From JANPII01 sp031424915 (lineage in GTDB: Bacteria; Pseudomonadota; Alphaproteobacteria; Rickettsiales; Midichloriaceae), in assembly GCA_031424915.1 (NCBI GenBank), contig JANPII010000057.1, positions 1-31,577 of the forward strand: a DNA stretch of 31,577 bases, read 5' to 3'. Each line of letters begins with the position of its first letter. The stretch's first letter is position 1. Made by a program: the position numbers and the translations under genes. The notes below the pieces were generated by a model that did not search any database, was not told the origin of the DNA, and worked only from the letters and a program-made list of their open reading frames with translations. Shown piece by piece: positions 24,101-30,556 of the stretch.

Positions 24101-26181
24101 TAATCATTATTCCTAATTATGTAGGATGGTATGAAGAACGCAGCGCTGAACAGATTAATGAGGACGCAGTACTAGCATTTTATGTCAAACACGCTCCCTT
24201 AGAAGTATGGCACCAATTGATCCGCAAGGTAGCAAGCAGCAACGCTATAACTTCTCCAGCGTTAGATGTTTTTCGGGTAATACGCTATAACACCCCTCAA
24301 GCTGCTGAGATATTACGTGATATTGCCAAGCTCCTTATACAATATCAACATGACATTCCCTCTACTTCTTGGAACGCTGCATACCTTTATAGAGATGTGA
24401 TGTCAGAGGTAGATTGGGCGGCATATCAAATTATTAATCTAGCAGACAGGGGTATGCATAAAATGGTATGTCAGCTCCTATTTGTGGATAATACAACAGT
24501 AGAAGGAGTCATAGCTTTCGCTGAAGCTAGAACCCAATTAGCTTTAAATGAAGATATGGCACACAATATCAATCGCATACAGTATGATGAACGGCATATG
24601 GTGACCTTGGCCTATTTTGTAGCACGTTGCAAAATAGTAGAGTACTTGCAAGTGATCACACCACATGTATATAAGATGGTGATTGCCAACCAAGAAAAGT
24701 TGATGTCTCATACTGAAATTCCTGCTTTATCTCATTTTACCCGTGAGTTGCTAAGCGCTTATCTGGCTCCTTTAGATCATTATGTTAAGCCTTTTGCTCT
24801 GTCAAATTTACCTCAAGAGATGGGGCTTATGAAGGTTGCTCAACCAACCTTGGATGTAGTACGTAATGTGTTATTACATAACGATCCGCTTGATGATGCT
24901 AACCACTACATCGCTGCTGCTGCCTCTCAAATAGCACCCGCAGAGATTATGCATTGGCTTCTTAACGCTTATGCACAGAAGCTTTATTTGGTACCGCTCG
25001 GCCGGCTTGGAGATGAAGAAAAACGTGCTACAACACATAAATTATCTAATGATATGACAGTATGGGTGGATGGAGCTCTTCTATTAATGCGACAATTGGC
25101 TGAGCTACAACCAACTGCCTTAGATCGATTAGATGAGCAAAAATATCAATGGTGGCAGAATTTACGTATAGATATCGGCAAAAAAATTGCTACGTTCTTT
25201 GAGACTGCTGCTCAATACTTTGATCCCGATCAGTACGCCCGAGCTATGGTGGCTGCAATGTCGGCAAATCATAAGTCATTGCATTATGAGATACCCGTAG
25301 CCTCCATTTATATGCCCCTAATACGCGAGCAAGCCATGATTTCGTTAGGGGCGGGCACACCCGGGACAGCAAACTTTTTGCAGTATATGATTTATAATGA
25401 CATGATGCACGCTCGTGACTATAAGTTTGCAGCCTTTCGTAAAGGAGGACCACAGTTTTATGAGGGTATGGTGCGTCCTATTATCAAGAATGTAATGGAC
25501 TATATCCGGGGCAAAATTTTACCCCAAGCCATATGGAATGAAAACAGCAAAGAATGGGTTAGAACTATAGTACGTGAAGAAGAGATGCTATATACACTCG
25601 ATATGGTGAATTATTTTGATGGCCAAGATAAGGCTGAGCTATGGACAGGGCATGTGCAAGCTAATGGCCTGGATGATGTGCACACTACTTTATACCGTAC
25701 TGTACAAACCTATATTTCCAAACCTGCAGTACTAGCGCGGGCACTACGTGACAATGAATTAGTTCGGTTATTTTTGCGTCATGTAAATGAGACCATGGTT
25801 CATCCTAAGTATCTGAAAATCAATAGTATGATGACGGCCCTAGATATTGTACACCGTAGCTTAGACTTAATGGAAGCAAAGAATCTTTATCACGCTCCTA
25901 TATATGATAAAGCCCTAGATATGTTAATTCGAGATTTATTCGGCAGCAGCCAGTGTACAGATTTCATTCGCACAGGAGCAGTTTTAGGGCAAATGCATAA
26001 TTTACTTAGTGCTTTTGGTGACCCATTTTATAAAGAAGTCCCCACTGATATAGTTGCACTAAAACAGTACGATAAATTTGATGCAGTACGAACCTGGGTT
26101 TTATCCTTACCTGAAATAGAACAGGCCGAGGCAATGGCTACTATAGAGTTCTTGGCGTTGTATGATACGGCAGAGGGATGA
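21145..26181 (+). CDS. Giant modular helical protein of unknown function (1678 residues)
   Basis: I do not recognise this protein. I take the ATG at 21145 (AGG 5 nt upstream); a GTG two codons earlier is possible. No signal peptide and no clear membrane helix are present at the N-terminus. It looks mostly alpha-helical. Three modules of ~228 residues repeat in the N-terminal 700 residues: an acidic pair in VACDDAAL, LEYDDVAL, IDYDDPDL (Asp pairs at 101, 343, 571), followed by FDLCSKLVTQGTLPY, VELCRYLIKHGILKY, LELCDIAINRGIISY (Cys at 187, 414, 642). An alpha-solenoid is likely. Residues ~750-850 contain hydrophobic stretches; the C-terminal half is less repetitive and ends in an acidic tail. 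Eight consecutive G encode Gly927-929. It stands alone between ntrX and uppS. A secreted T4SS effector is one possibility, from size, isolation and repeats only. Confidence 0.85.
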   Translation: MHSSLGPVLSALTLESGIQAFVETYDPNFVVTTLKYLLQQQASNIKIQPNDEVSHLCHAIAQHYGHWYESEVFTTRNVIIALINHVPIAKRIVLEHIVACDDAALAQYLKIAYYLYRYEHNKEQLPEHEYITWLQVLDQYRSRLSDSDGIYSRVATWLYQPSTFKALNRDSSTILNYIEGQLDFDLCSKLVTQGTLPYQNLMVQADTPDMIAHLLDPNYYRQHIVDNTDFWLARLDLSNKQKWEVIQSNNMRVTPTGNLRDYIARIVKNYKDYSSRFIEEAFKAVVALKYGETFEPSDWGVAQFIMHLNKRWTAEKQDDALVLLASYKPELFLQIKNIILEYDDVALLKVLAAHCATIAPLPGLGYWNFVTDLQGHGETKVTAEIYSSRMLQLLHGTPEEALIYLRNSQNVELCRYLIKHGILKYLDALQELRDVPSLRESMLEPPFFYLEMLANKAVLLNEYKDILNDTHLDFLNKVGNSEYRYSGADRTRYANYLHHHISKVLDLFTEVTPNSDMKLLQHLLYLKHYDPTELKSYLMLIGDADTAIIILAKKIGEYAWNLVRRYIIDYDDPDLLKTTFAFLGQYPELQENVGYLRFVEALKLNHKHKVGIYLSNVRDLKDIFDPNALRSYIIEHNDLELCDIAINRGIISYPSMWQVANQSVITLGTKLFVDHLLDYTHYRYHLSYYRPYLLEHAPISRAAKIAIKQPMFVHEAYECIAEFGTQRDAQERSLLLLEHNIYKLFAVAFEESDGSSLFGYIFQFHTPAAVAYGIGDALYKAFNMPISIFNRFVIQPLLQAGNFWADTITQWIVNLPQSLNPIEIWRDIINKKKHIEWSMDFKSFTPNSINLEILKVYTDKVNFTPQHMDDAIPYLRKLLGYLHLEQQTHLLHKKNIIFDTIRAIADYASQGKVSYELLQDNDAFGIGGGINEYILHPENYGLNVAHPLYRLLYLNPAPLIIDSIPYMQTAAQKLASWLYPAHQLPLIIIPNYVGWYEERSAEQINEDAVLAFYVKHAPLEVWHQLIRKVASSNAITSPALDVFRVIRYNTPQAAEILRDIAKLLIQYQHDIPSTSWNAAYLYRDVMSEVDWAAYQIINLADRGMHKMVCQLLFVDNTTVEGVIAFAEARTQLALNEDMAHNINRIQYDERHMVTLAYFVARCKIVEYLQVITPHVYKMVIANQEKLMSHTEIPALSHFTRELLSAYLAPLDHYVKPFALSNLPQEMGLMKVAQPTLDVVRNVLLHNDPLDDANHYIAAAASQIAPAEIMHWLLNAYAQKLYLVPLGRLGDEEKRATTHKLSNDMTVWVDGALLLMRQLAELQPTALDRLDEQKYQWWQNLRIDIGKKIATFFETAAQYFDPDQYARAMVAAMSANHKSLHYEIPVASIYMPLIREQAMISLGAGTPGTANFLQYMIYNDMMHARDYKFAAFRKGGPQFYEGMVRPIIKNVMDYIRGKILPQAIWNENSKEWVRTIVREEEMLYTLDMVNYFDGQDKAELWTGHVQANGLDDVHTTLYRTVQTYISKPAVLARALRDNELVRLFLRHVNETMVHPKYLKINSMMTALDIVHRSLDLMEAKNLYHAPIYDKALDMLIRDLFGSSQCTDFIRTGAVLGQMHNLLSAFGDPFYKEVPTDIVALKQYDKFDAVRTWVLSLPEIEQAEAMATIEFLALYDTAEG
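23923..23930 (+). repeat. In-frame run of eight G within the giant ORF
   Basis: Codons for Ile-Gly-Gly-Gly-Ile are written ATT GGG GGG GGT ATC, leaving eight uninterrupted G in an AT-rich gene. Loss or gain of one base would end the protein after about 930 residues. Such tracts are typical of slipped-strand phase-variable genes, but a single sequence cannot show variation. Confidence 0.6.
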
Positions 26182-26308
26182 GTAGCATGCCAAGGCCACA
26201 ATTCCCAAAAGTGTCCAGTAGTATGATAGATATTTGCGATTTTTTTCTAGGTATTCTAGAGGTTTACAGCTATGCTCTTGAACTCAAGTGTAACCTAAGT
26301 CACCCTAT

Positions 26309-27010
26309 ATGCAAAGCATACCTAGGCATATTGCTATTATTATGGATGGAAACGGAAGATGGGCTAAAGCCCACCATCTACCTAAAGCTATGGGGCATAG
26401 ACAGGGGATGCAGGCAGCAGAGCAGGTAATCAAGCATTGTCGCGATATAGGTATAAAATATCTCACCCTATATGCCTTCTCTGTAGAAAATTGGCAACGA
26501 TCTATAGATGAAGTACACGATCTAATGAATCTAATGCGAGATTATCTGCATGAGCAAGCACCAAAGCTAATTAAAGAAGGGGCGCGCTTATCCTTTATTG
26601 GAGACCGTAACTTACTTGATCAGGATATAGTAGAACGCATGCAGAAATTAGAAAGCGCATCTGCGGAGCTTGAATTCCATCTGATATTAGCAATTAGTTA
26701 TGGCTCACGAGATGAAATAAGACAAGCTGCGCAGAAAATGGCAATTAAGATAGAAAAGGACGGCCTTGATCCCCAAAGCCTTCCTGCTAATTTTTTTGAT
26801 CAATTCCTGCAGACTACATTATTAAATATACCTGATCCTGATCTATTAATACGTACTGGTGGAGATCTACGCATCAGTAATTTTCTACTCTGGCAATTAG
26901 CATATACTGAGTTATACTTCTGTTCTAAATATTGGCCTGAGTTTGGTAACGAAGATTTGGATGAGGTTATAGCTGAATTTGTGAAACGAGAGAGAAGATA
27001 TGGAAAGTAA
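26309..27010 (+). CDS. uppS: Isoprenyl transferase (undecaprenyl diphosphate synthase)
   Basis: UppS condenses isopentenyl diphosphate onto farnesyl diphosphate to give the C55 carrier for peptidoglycan and other wall polymers. The 233-residue protein shows HIAIIMDGNGRWA with catalytic Asp13, GHRQGM, LTLYAFSVENWQR, ISYGSRDEI, and the C-terminal PDLLIRTGGDLRISNFLLWQLAYTELYF signature. The only in-frame ATG after an upstream stop (26291) is at 26309; it has a weak ribosome site. It overlaps cdsA by 11 nt, the usual uppS-cdsA order. It follows the giant ORF by 127 nt. Confidence 0.96.
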   Translation: MQSIPRHIAIIMDGNGRWAKAHHLPKAMGHRQGMQAAEQVIKHCRDIGIKYLTLYAFSVENWQRSIDEVHDLMNLMRDYLHEQAPKLIKEGARLSFIGDRNLLDQDIVERMQKLESASAELEFHLILAISYGSRDEIRQAAQKMAIKIEKDGLDPQSLPANFFDQFLQTTLLNIPDPDLLIRTGGDLRISNFLLWQLAYTELYFCSKYWPEFGNEDLDEVIAEFVKRERRYGK

Positions 27011-27644
27011 AAAGCATTGGCATAGCTTAAAGCCACGCATTATATCTGCATCTGTGCTTGTGCCAATGGTACTAAGCATAACTTATATAGGTGGTATTTA
27101 CTTCACACTGATGGTGCTCATGGGTGGTTTACTGATGATTTGGGAATGGCAAGATATGGTACGCCGTGCTCCTTCTAATTTCTGGTATATTATAGGCATA
27201 ATCTATACATGTGGGGCATGTTTTTCCATACTCTACATCAGGCAGATAGATTTATATCTAATGTTATGGCTATGCCTTTTAGTATGGGCTACTGATATTG
27301 GAGCTTACTTTACTGGACTTAGCATAGGCGGGGCTAAAATATGGCCTGCGGTGAGTCCTAAAAAAACATGGGCGGGCCTAATTGGTGGGATATTAGCATC
27401 CATAGCTACATGTGGAATTTTTGGTATTTTTGTGCCTGAGCATGCCGAAAGTAAGTGGATTATGGGTGGTATGCTACTTGCCCTACTTTCCCAAGTGGGA
27501 GACTTTTTTGAGTCAGGCGTTAAAAGAAAGTTTGGCGTCAAAGATAGTAGCAACCTTATTCCCGGCCATGGCGGCATACTAGACCGAGTTGATGGTCTAG
27601 TAGCCGCTGCTATGAGCCTAACACTATGGATGCTTATACACTAG
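27000..27644 (+). CDS. cdsA: Phosphatidate cytidylyltransferase
   Basis: CdsA makes CDP-diacylglycerol from CTP and phosphatidic acid, the branch point of phospholipid synthesis. The protein is a membrane protein with about 6 helices and the family signature near the C-terminus: SQVGDFFESGVKRKFGVKDSSNLIPGHGGILDRVDG. The WATDIGAYFTG and VSPKKTWAG motifs are also present. At 214 residues it is shorter than the ~270-residue E. coli enzyme but retains the catalytic half; short forms are usual in Rickettsiales. GAGAG lies close before the ATG. A MITE-like element starts 30 nt after the stop. Confidence 0.95.
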   Translation: MESKKHWHSLKPRIISASVLVPMVLSITYIGGIYFTLMVLMGGLLMIWEWQDMVRRAPSNFWYIIGIIYTCGACFSILYIRQIDLYLMLWLCLLVWATDIGAYFTGLSIGGAKIWPAVSPKKTWAGLIGGILASIATCGIFGIFVPEHAESKWIMGGMLLALLSQVGDFFESGVKRKFGVKDSSNLIPGHGGILDRVDGLVAAAMSLTLWMLIH

Positions 27645-27674
27645 CTTTTGGTATGCTGCCACGGGTGCTTACTT

Positions 27675-27827
27675 ATACCAAATCTAGGAAATAAGTGCAC
27701 ACTTGAAGCAGGAATTTTGGCTTATCATTCGAGACGCCTGTATTCAACATACTGGCGCGAAAATGGTAGGTTAAAATTACCAAAAAGGCGCAGCTTCAAG
27801 TGTATAGTTATTTCTTAGATTTTGTAT
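27675..27827 (+). repeat. MITE-like structured repeat element, copy 2
   Basis: This second copy (~153 nt) has the same orientation as copy 1. Terminal repeats TACCAAATCTAGGAAATAAG and the complementary end are more degraded (CTTAGATTTTGTA). The central 58 nt (27731-27788) are identical to copy 1, including both internal hairpins; the left half is 6 nt shorter. The right end reaches the stop codon (27827-27829) of the minus-strand membrane protein gene. It lies between the convergent cdsA and that gene, so it may also serve as a transcript end. Confidence 0.8.
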
Positions 27828-28558
27828 TATATCGCCACAAAGCTCAAATTACCATCTTTAGTTAAGCCAGATGAACTAAAATAATTATCTTTATACCAAC
27901 GGCCTTCTATTCCCCCTCGAACACAAGAAAGAACAGAATCTAATACTCCACCTAAGGCATATGCACACGTTATCGTTATCATAATGCACCCAGACACATC
28001 AGCCCCGGCATAGCCAGCAAAGATAGAAGCTCCCATTAAAGGAGCGGCCACTGCAACAGTAGCACCTATAGCTCCCCCCATTACAATACCAATTAAAGGA
28101 GATAAAATAGCACGCTTCGGGCCAACTTCATCTTCAGTACAATAGCTAAAGTTACCTATTAGTAGACCTGCAATACTGCCACCAACCATTCCAGAAAGAG
28201 CTGCAATACCCAGTGACATTTCTGCTCCTGCTATTGATACAGCAGCATAATAAGCCCCTATAGATAGCATCCCCACACACGCTCCACGCGCTATAAAAGT
28301 ATTAAGCCAACCCTTTAAAGATGCGGTTACAACTTCCACCTTACCATTTGACTTTGTGGCTATAGCGCTAAGAAGGCAGTGAGAAAGTAATGCAGCTGCC
28401 ATCAAGCCTATCGCCACCCCACCTCCGCTCCAACTCATATAAGCATAGGTCCAATAGCTATTCATTATATAGCTATAACAGGACACTCCAGACGTAGCTA
28501 AGAGGGCAGCAACTCCGAAACCATATCTTGTTAAATCTGCAACTTGATGGTATTTCAT
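27827..28558 (-). CDS. Unrecognised Gly/Ala-rich multi-helix membrane protein
   Basis: I do not recognise this 243-residue protein. It has about six hydrophobic segments (near residues 12-32, 44-66, 90-112, 116-142, 150-180, 190-212) rich in Gly and Ala with small-residue spacing (GGSIAGLLIG, GGAIGATVAVAAPLMGASIFAG), like glycine-zipper or tightly packed helices. A polar loop with YCTEDEVGPKR separates two of them, and the C-terminus (ca. 25 residues) is soluble. Five or more cysteines are present. GGAG stands 8 nt before the ATG, and a good promoter lies upstream, so it is probably expressed from its own promoter. The TAA stop overlaps the end of repeat copy 2, so its C-terminus may have been set by that insertion. 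Confidence 0.7.
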   Translation of the reverse strand: MKYHQVADLTRYGFGVAALLATSGVSCYSYIMNSYWTYAYMSWSGGGVAIGLMAAALLSHCLLSAIATKSNGKVEVVTASLKGWLNTFIARGACVGMLSIGAYYAAVSIAGAEMSLGIAALSGMVGGSIAGLLIGNFSYCTEDEVGPKRAILSPLIGIVMGGAIGATVAVAAPLMGASIFAGYAGADVSGCIMITITCAYALGGVLDSVLSCVRGGIEGRWYKDNYFSSSGLTKDGNLSFVAI

Positions 28559-28633
28559 ATCTTAATCTCCATAAAATTGAAGGCCTCATATTTTACAGTC
28601 CCCGAAGACTATATTTAGCCTTTAGTAGCACGG

Positions 28634-28662
28634 ATTATAATATACATTACGCCTAGAAGCAA
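28634..28662 (-). promoter_or_regulatory. Sigma-70 promoter of the membrane protein gene
   Basis: On the minus strand TTGCTT (plus-strand 28657-28662) is followed after exactly 17 nt by a perfect TATAAT (28634-28639), 75 nt before the ATG at 28558. It lies just past the fliN stop, so the membrane protein need not depend on the flagellar transcript. Confidence 0.55.
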
Positions 28663-28678
28663 GAGATGTTAAGATTGA

Positions 28679-28945
28679 TTAATCTTTTTTGATCATTTCG
28701 GTAATTGTAATACCAATTTTATTGTCTATAAGCACAACTTCGCCACGTGCGATAAGCCGGTCATTAACGTATACGTCTATAGCTTCACCGACTTTTTTGT
28801 CAAGCTCAATTACTGATCCGCGCGTTAGACGCACTAATTGATTAACTTTCATCTCAGCCCGCCCTAGTACTGCCGCAATCTCCAGAGGTATATCATAAAC
28901 TACCTGTAGATTAATAGGACCGTTGTTTTCCATGTTCTCAGACAT
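28679..28945 (-). CDS. fliN: Flagellar motor switch protein FliN
   Basis: FliN is part of the C-ring that switches motor rotation and docks export cargo. The 88-residue protein is nearly all SpoA/FliN domain: VVYDIPLEIAAVLGRAEMKV, LTRGSVIELDKKVGEAIDVYVNDRLIARGEVVLIDNKIGITITEM. This is the short, core form without the long N-terminal extension of some homologues. The upstream ATG at 28945 is chosen; 28933 is possible. It is divergent from the flbD-like gene, with a 321-nt gap between. No other flagellar structural gene is in the window. Confidence 0.93.
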   Translation of the reverse strand: MSENMENNGPINLQVVYDIPLEIAAVLGRAEMKVNQLVRLTRGSVIELDKKVGEAIDVYVNDRLIARGEVVLIDNKIGITITEMIKKD

Positions 28946-29266
28946 TATAGAGCTCGCTTATATATGTTTTGGATAATCATCGCTTTTGATGCATAAAATT
29001 CGGTAGCACACTGATAGCTATCAAACTGTAATATATTTAGATTTATAGTCAAGTGCTGTAGTAGTAAGCACAGAGGAATAGTTTAAGCATCACCCTCCCG
29101 CACAGTAATAAATACTTTCACTGAGGGGGAGCATTTTTTAACCTAAGGTTGACATAATACAATATCTTTTACAATATCATTGAGAGACCTTTTACAAGTA
29201 GCAATAAGTGCAACAACATGTGGGCATAAGCAAGGTCGCAATGGACAACCAACCAAGGAGGTCTAA
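28946..29266. other. Divergent regulatory gap between fliN and the flbD-like gene
   Basis: This 321-nt gap contains no gene. It holds a 12-bp palindrome TGATAGCTATCA (29012-29023) upstream of fliN, a CCCTC/GAGGG imperfect inverted repeat (29093-29127), and the candidate flbD promoter. I found no clear sigma-54 -24/-12 element on either strand by eye. Confidence 0.5.
29149..29175 (+). promoter_or_regulatory. Candidate sigma-70 promoter of the flbD-like gene
   Basis: A perfect -35 TTGACA (29149-29154) precedes TACAAT (29170-29175; 5 of 6 consensus) with a 15-nt spacer, somewhat short. It is 91 nt upstream of the ATG. Confidence 0.4.
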
Positions 29267-30556
29267 ATGTTTCGTTTAATGATCCTAGGAAATATTAATG
29301 TGCAGCTATTAGAAGCTAGAAAGATTGCTGCTAAACGTGGCGCTAAGGTGCTACATGTGGCAGATGTTAACTCTGCGATGCAAGCTTTGAGAAATGGTAA
29401 GGGCGCTGATTTGATTTTGGCTGAAGTAAATCAAGATATTGCAACCCTTGTTAACAGCCTAGTAGCTGAACATATCGCAGTTCCTGTAATAGCCTGCGGC
29501 TTAGAAGCAGATAAAGACAAGGCAGTGGCTGCTATCAGAGCAGGAGCCAAAGAATATATTACCCTGCCCCCTGAAGAAGAAGTAATAGCAGCGTTATTCG
29601 AAGCTATATGCCATGATCATAGCACAATTCAAATGATAGGACGCTCCAGCTCATTTGTGAATGCTTTGCAGATATCTAAACAGATTGCTCCTTCAAATGC
29701 TCATATTCTCCTAACTGGCGAATCTGGAACTGGTAAGGAGGGGTTTGCTAGGTTAATTCATCAAAATAGCAAGAGGCGCGAAAACGAGTGGATAGCACTT
29801 AATTGTGCGGCGATTCCAGAAAACCTTATGGAGTCCGAAATGTTTGGGCATGAAAAAGGTGCATTTACCGGTGCTATAGAGCGCCGTATTGGTAAATTTG
29901 AAGAGGCAGATGGCGGCACTCTGTTGCTTGATGAAGTTAGCGAGATGCCAATGCCATTACAGGCTAAGCTGCTAAGGGCCATTCAAGAACAAGAAATTAC
30001 TAGAATTGGTAGTAATAAGCCTATTAAAGTAAATGTACGCATTATAGCCACCTCAAATCGCAATCTACAAGAAGAAGTGCGCAAAGACAGATTCCGCGCC
30101 GATTTGTTCTATCGACTGAATGTTATCAACATACAACTACCACCTCTGCGAGAAAGACGTGAGGATATCAATGAATTAGCTCATCACTTCATAGCTAAAT
30201 ACTCAGATATTAATGATATACCATTAAAGCCGCTTCACATTGAAGCTATCAGTAAATTAGAGAATTATGATTGGCCAGGAAATGTACGGGAGTTAGAAAA
30301 TACACTCCACCGTGCAGTATTGCTAGAGTCTGCTGGCCAAATTACCGCACACAGTATTATACCGTTATCACAAGGGATGGCTGGCGTACAATATCGTGAA
30401 GGTACGCTATATGGTGCTAATGATACTATTGAAGAAGAAGTTCTGCGCACTACGCTTAATTACTGCTCTGGTGATTATGATAAGGCCGCAACTGTGTTGG
30501 GGGCATCACTCAAAGTTCTGCGTAATAAGCTTAAGCAGCATAAGATAACAGCATAA
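29267..30556 (+). CDS. flbD: FlbD-like sigma-54-dependent flagellar regulator with degenerate receiver
   Basis: The 429-residue protein has an N-terminal receiver-like domain (~1-115), an AAA+ sigma-54 activator domain (Walker A GESGTGKEG, GAFTGA in FGHEKGAFTGAIE, Walker B GGTLLLDEVSEMP, RIIATSNRNL, arginine-finger region DRFRADLFYRLNV, WPGNVRELEN) and a Fis-type HTH (KAATVLGASLKVLRNKL). The receiver lacks the acidic pair, has Glu in LILAEVN where the phosphorylated Asp should be, and lacks the conserved Lys. This is the FlbD pattern of Caulobacter, where activity is controlled by FliX rather than phosphorylation. A perfect AAGGAGG (29255-29261) lies 5 nt before the ATG. It is divergent from fliN. 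The name rests on the degenerate receiver and flagellar context; other NtrC-like regulators remain possible. Confidence 0.85.
   Translation: MFRLMILGNINVQLLEARKIAAKRGAKVLHVADVNSAMQALRNGKGADLILAEVNQDIATLVNSLVAEHIAVPVIACGLEADKDKAVAAIRAGAKEYITLPPEEEVIAALFEAICHDHSTIQMIGRSSSFVNALQISKQIAPSNAHILLTGESGTGKEGFARLIHQNSKRRENEWIALNCAAIPENLMESEMFGHEKGAFTGAIERRIGKFEEADGGTLLLDEVSEMPMPLQAKLLRAIQEQEITRIGSNKPIKVNVRIIATSNRNLQEEVRKDRFRADLFYRLNVINIQLPPLRERREDINELAHHFIAKYSDINDIPLKPLHIEAISKLENYDWPGNVRELENTLHRAVLLESAGQITAHSIIPLSQGMAGVQYREGTLYGANDTIEEEVLRTTLNYCSGDYDKAATVLGASLKVLRNKLKQHKITA

Noticed and set aside
26178..26429. 83-residue plus-strand ORF between the giant ORF and uppS
   Set aside because: Its second half overlaps uppS in another frame, its composition is not coherent and no ribosome site supports it.
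20769..27827. Repeated cores as a CRISPR array or tRNA-like elements
   Set aside because: Only two copies 6.9 kb apart with terminal inverted repeats; no regular spacers, no cas genes and no cloverleaf.
29093..29137. CCCTC/GAGGG repeat plus T-run as a terminator
   Set aside because: The 25-nt loop and lack of a plus-strand gene upstream make this unlikely.
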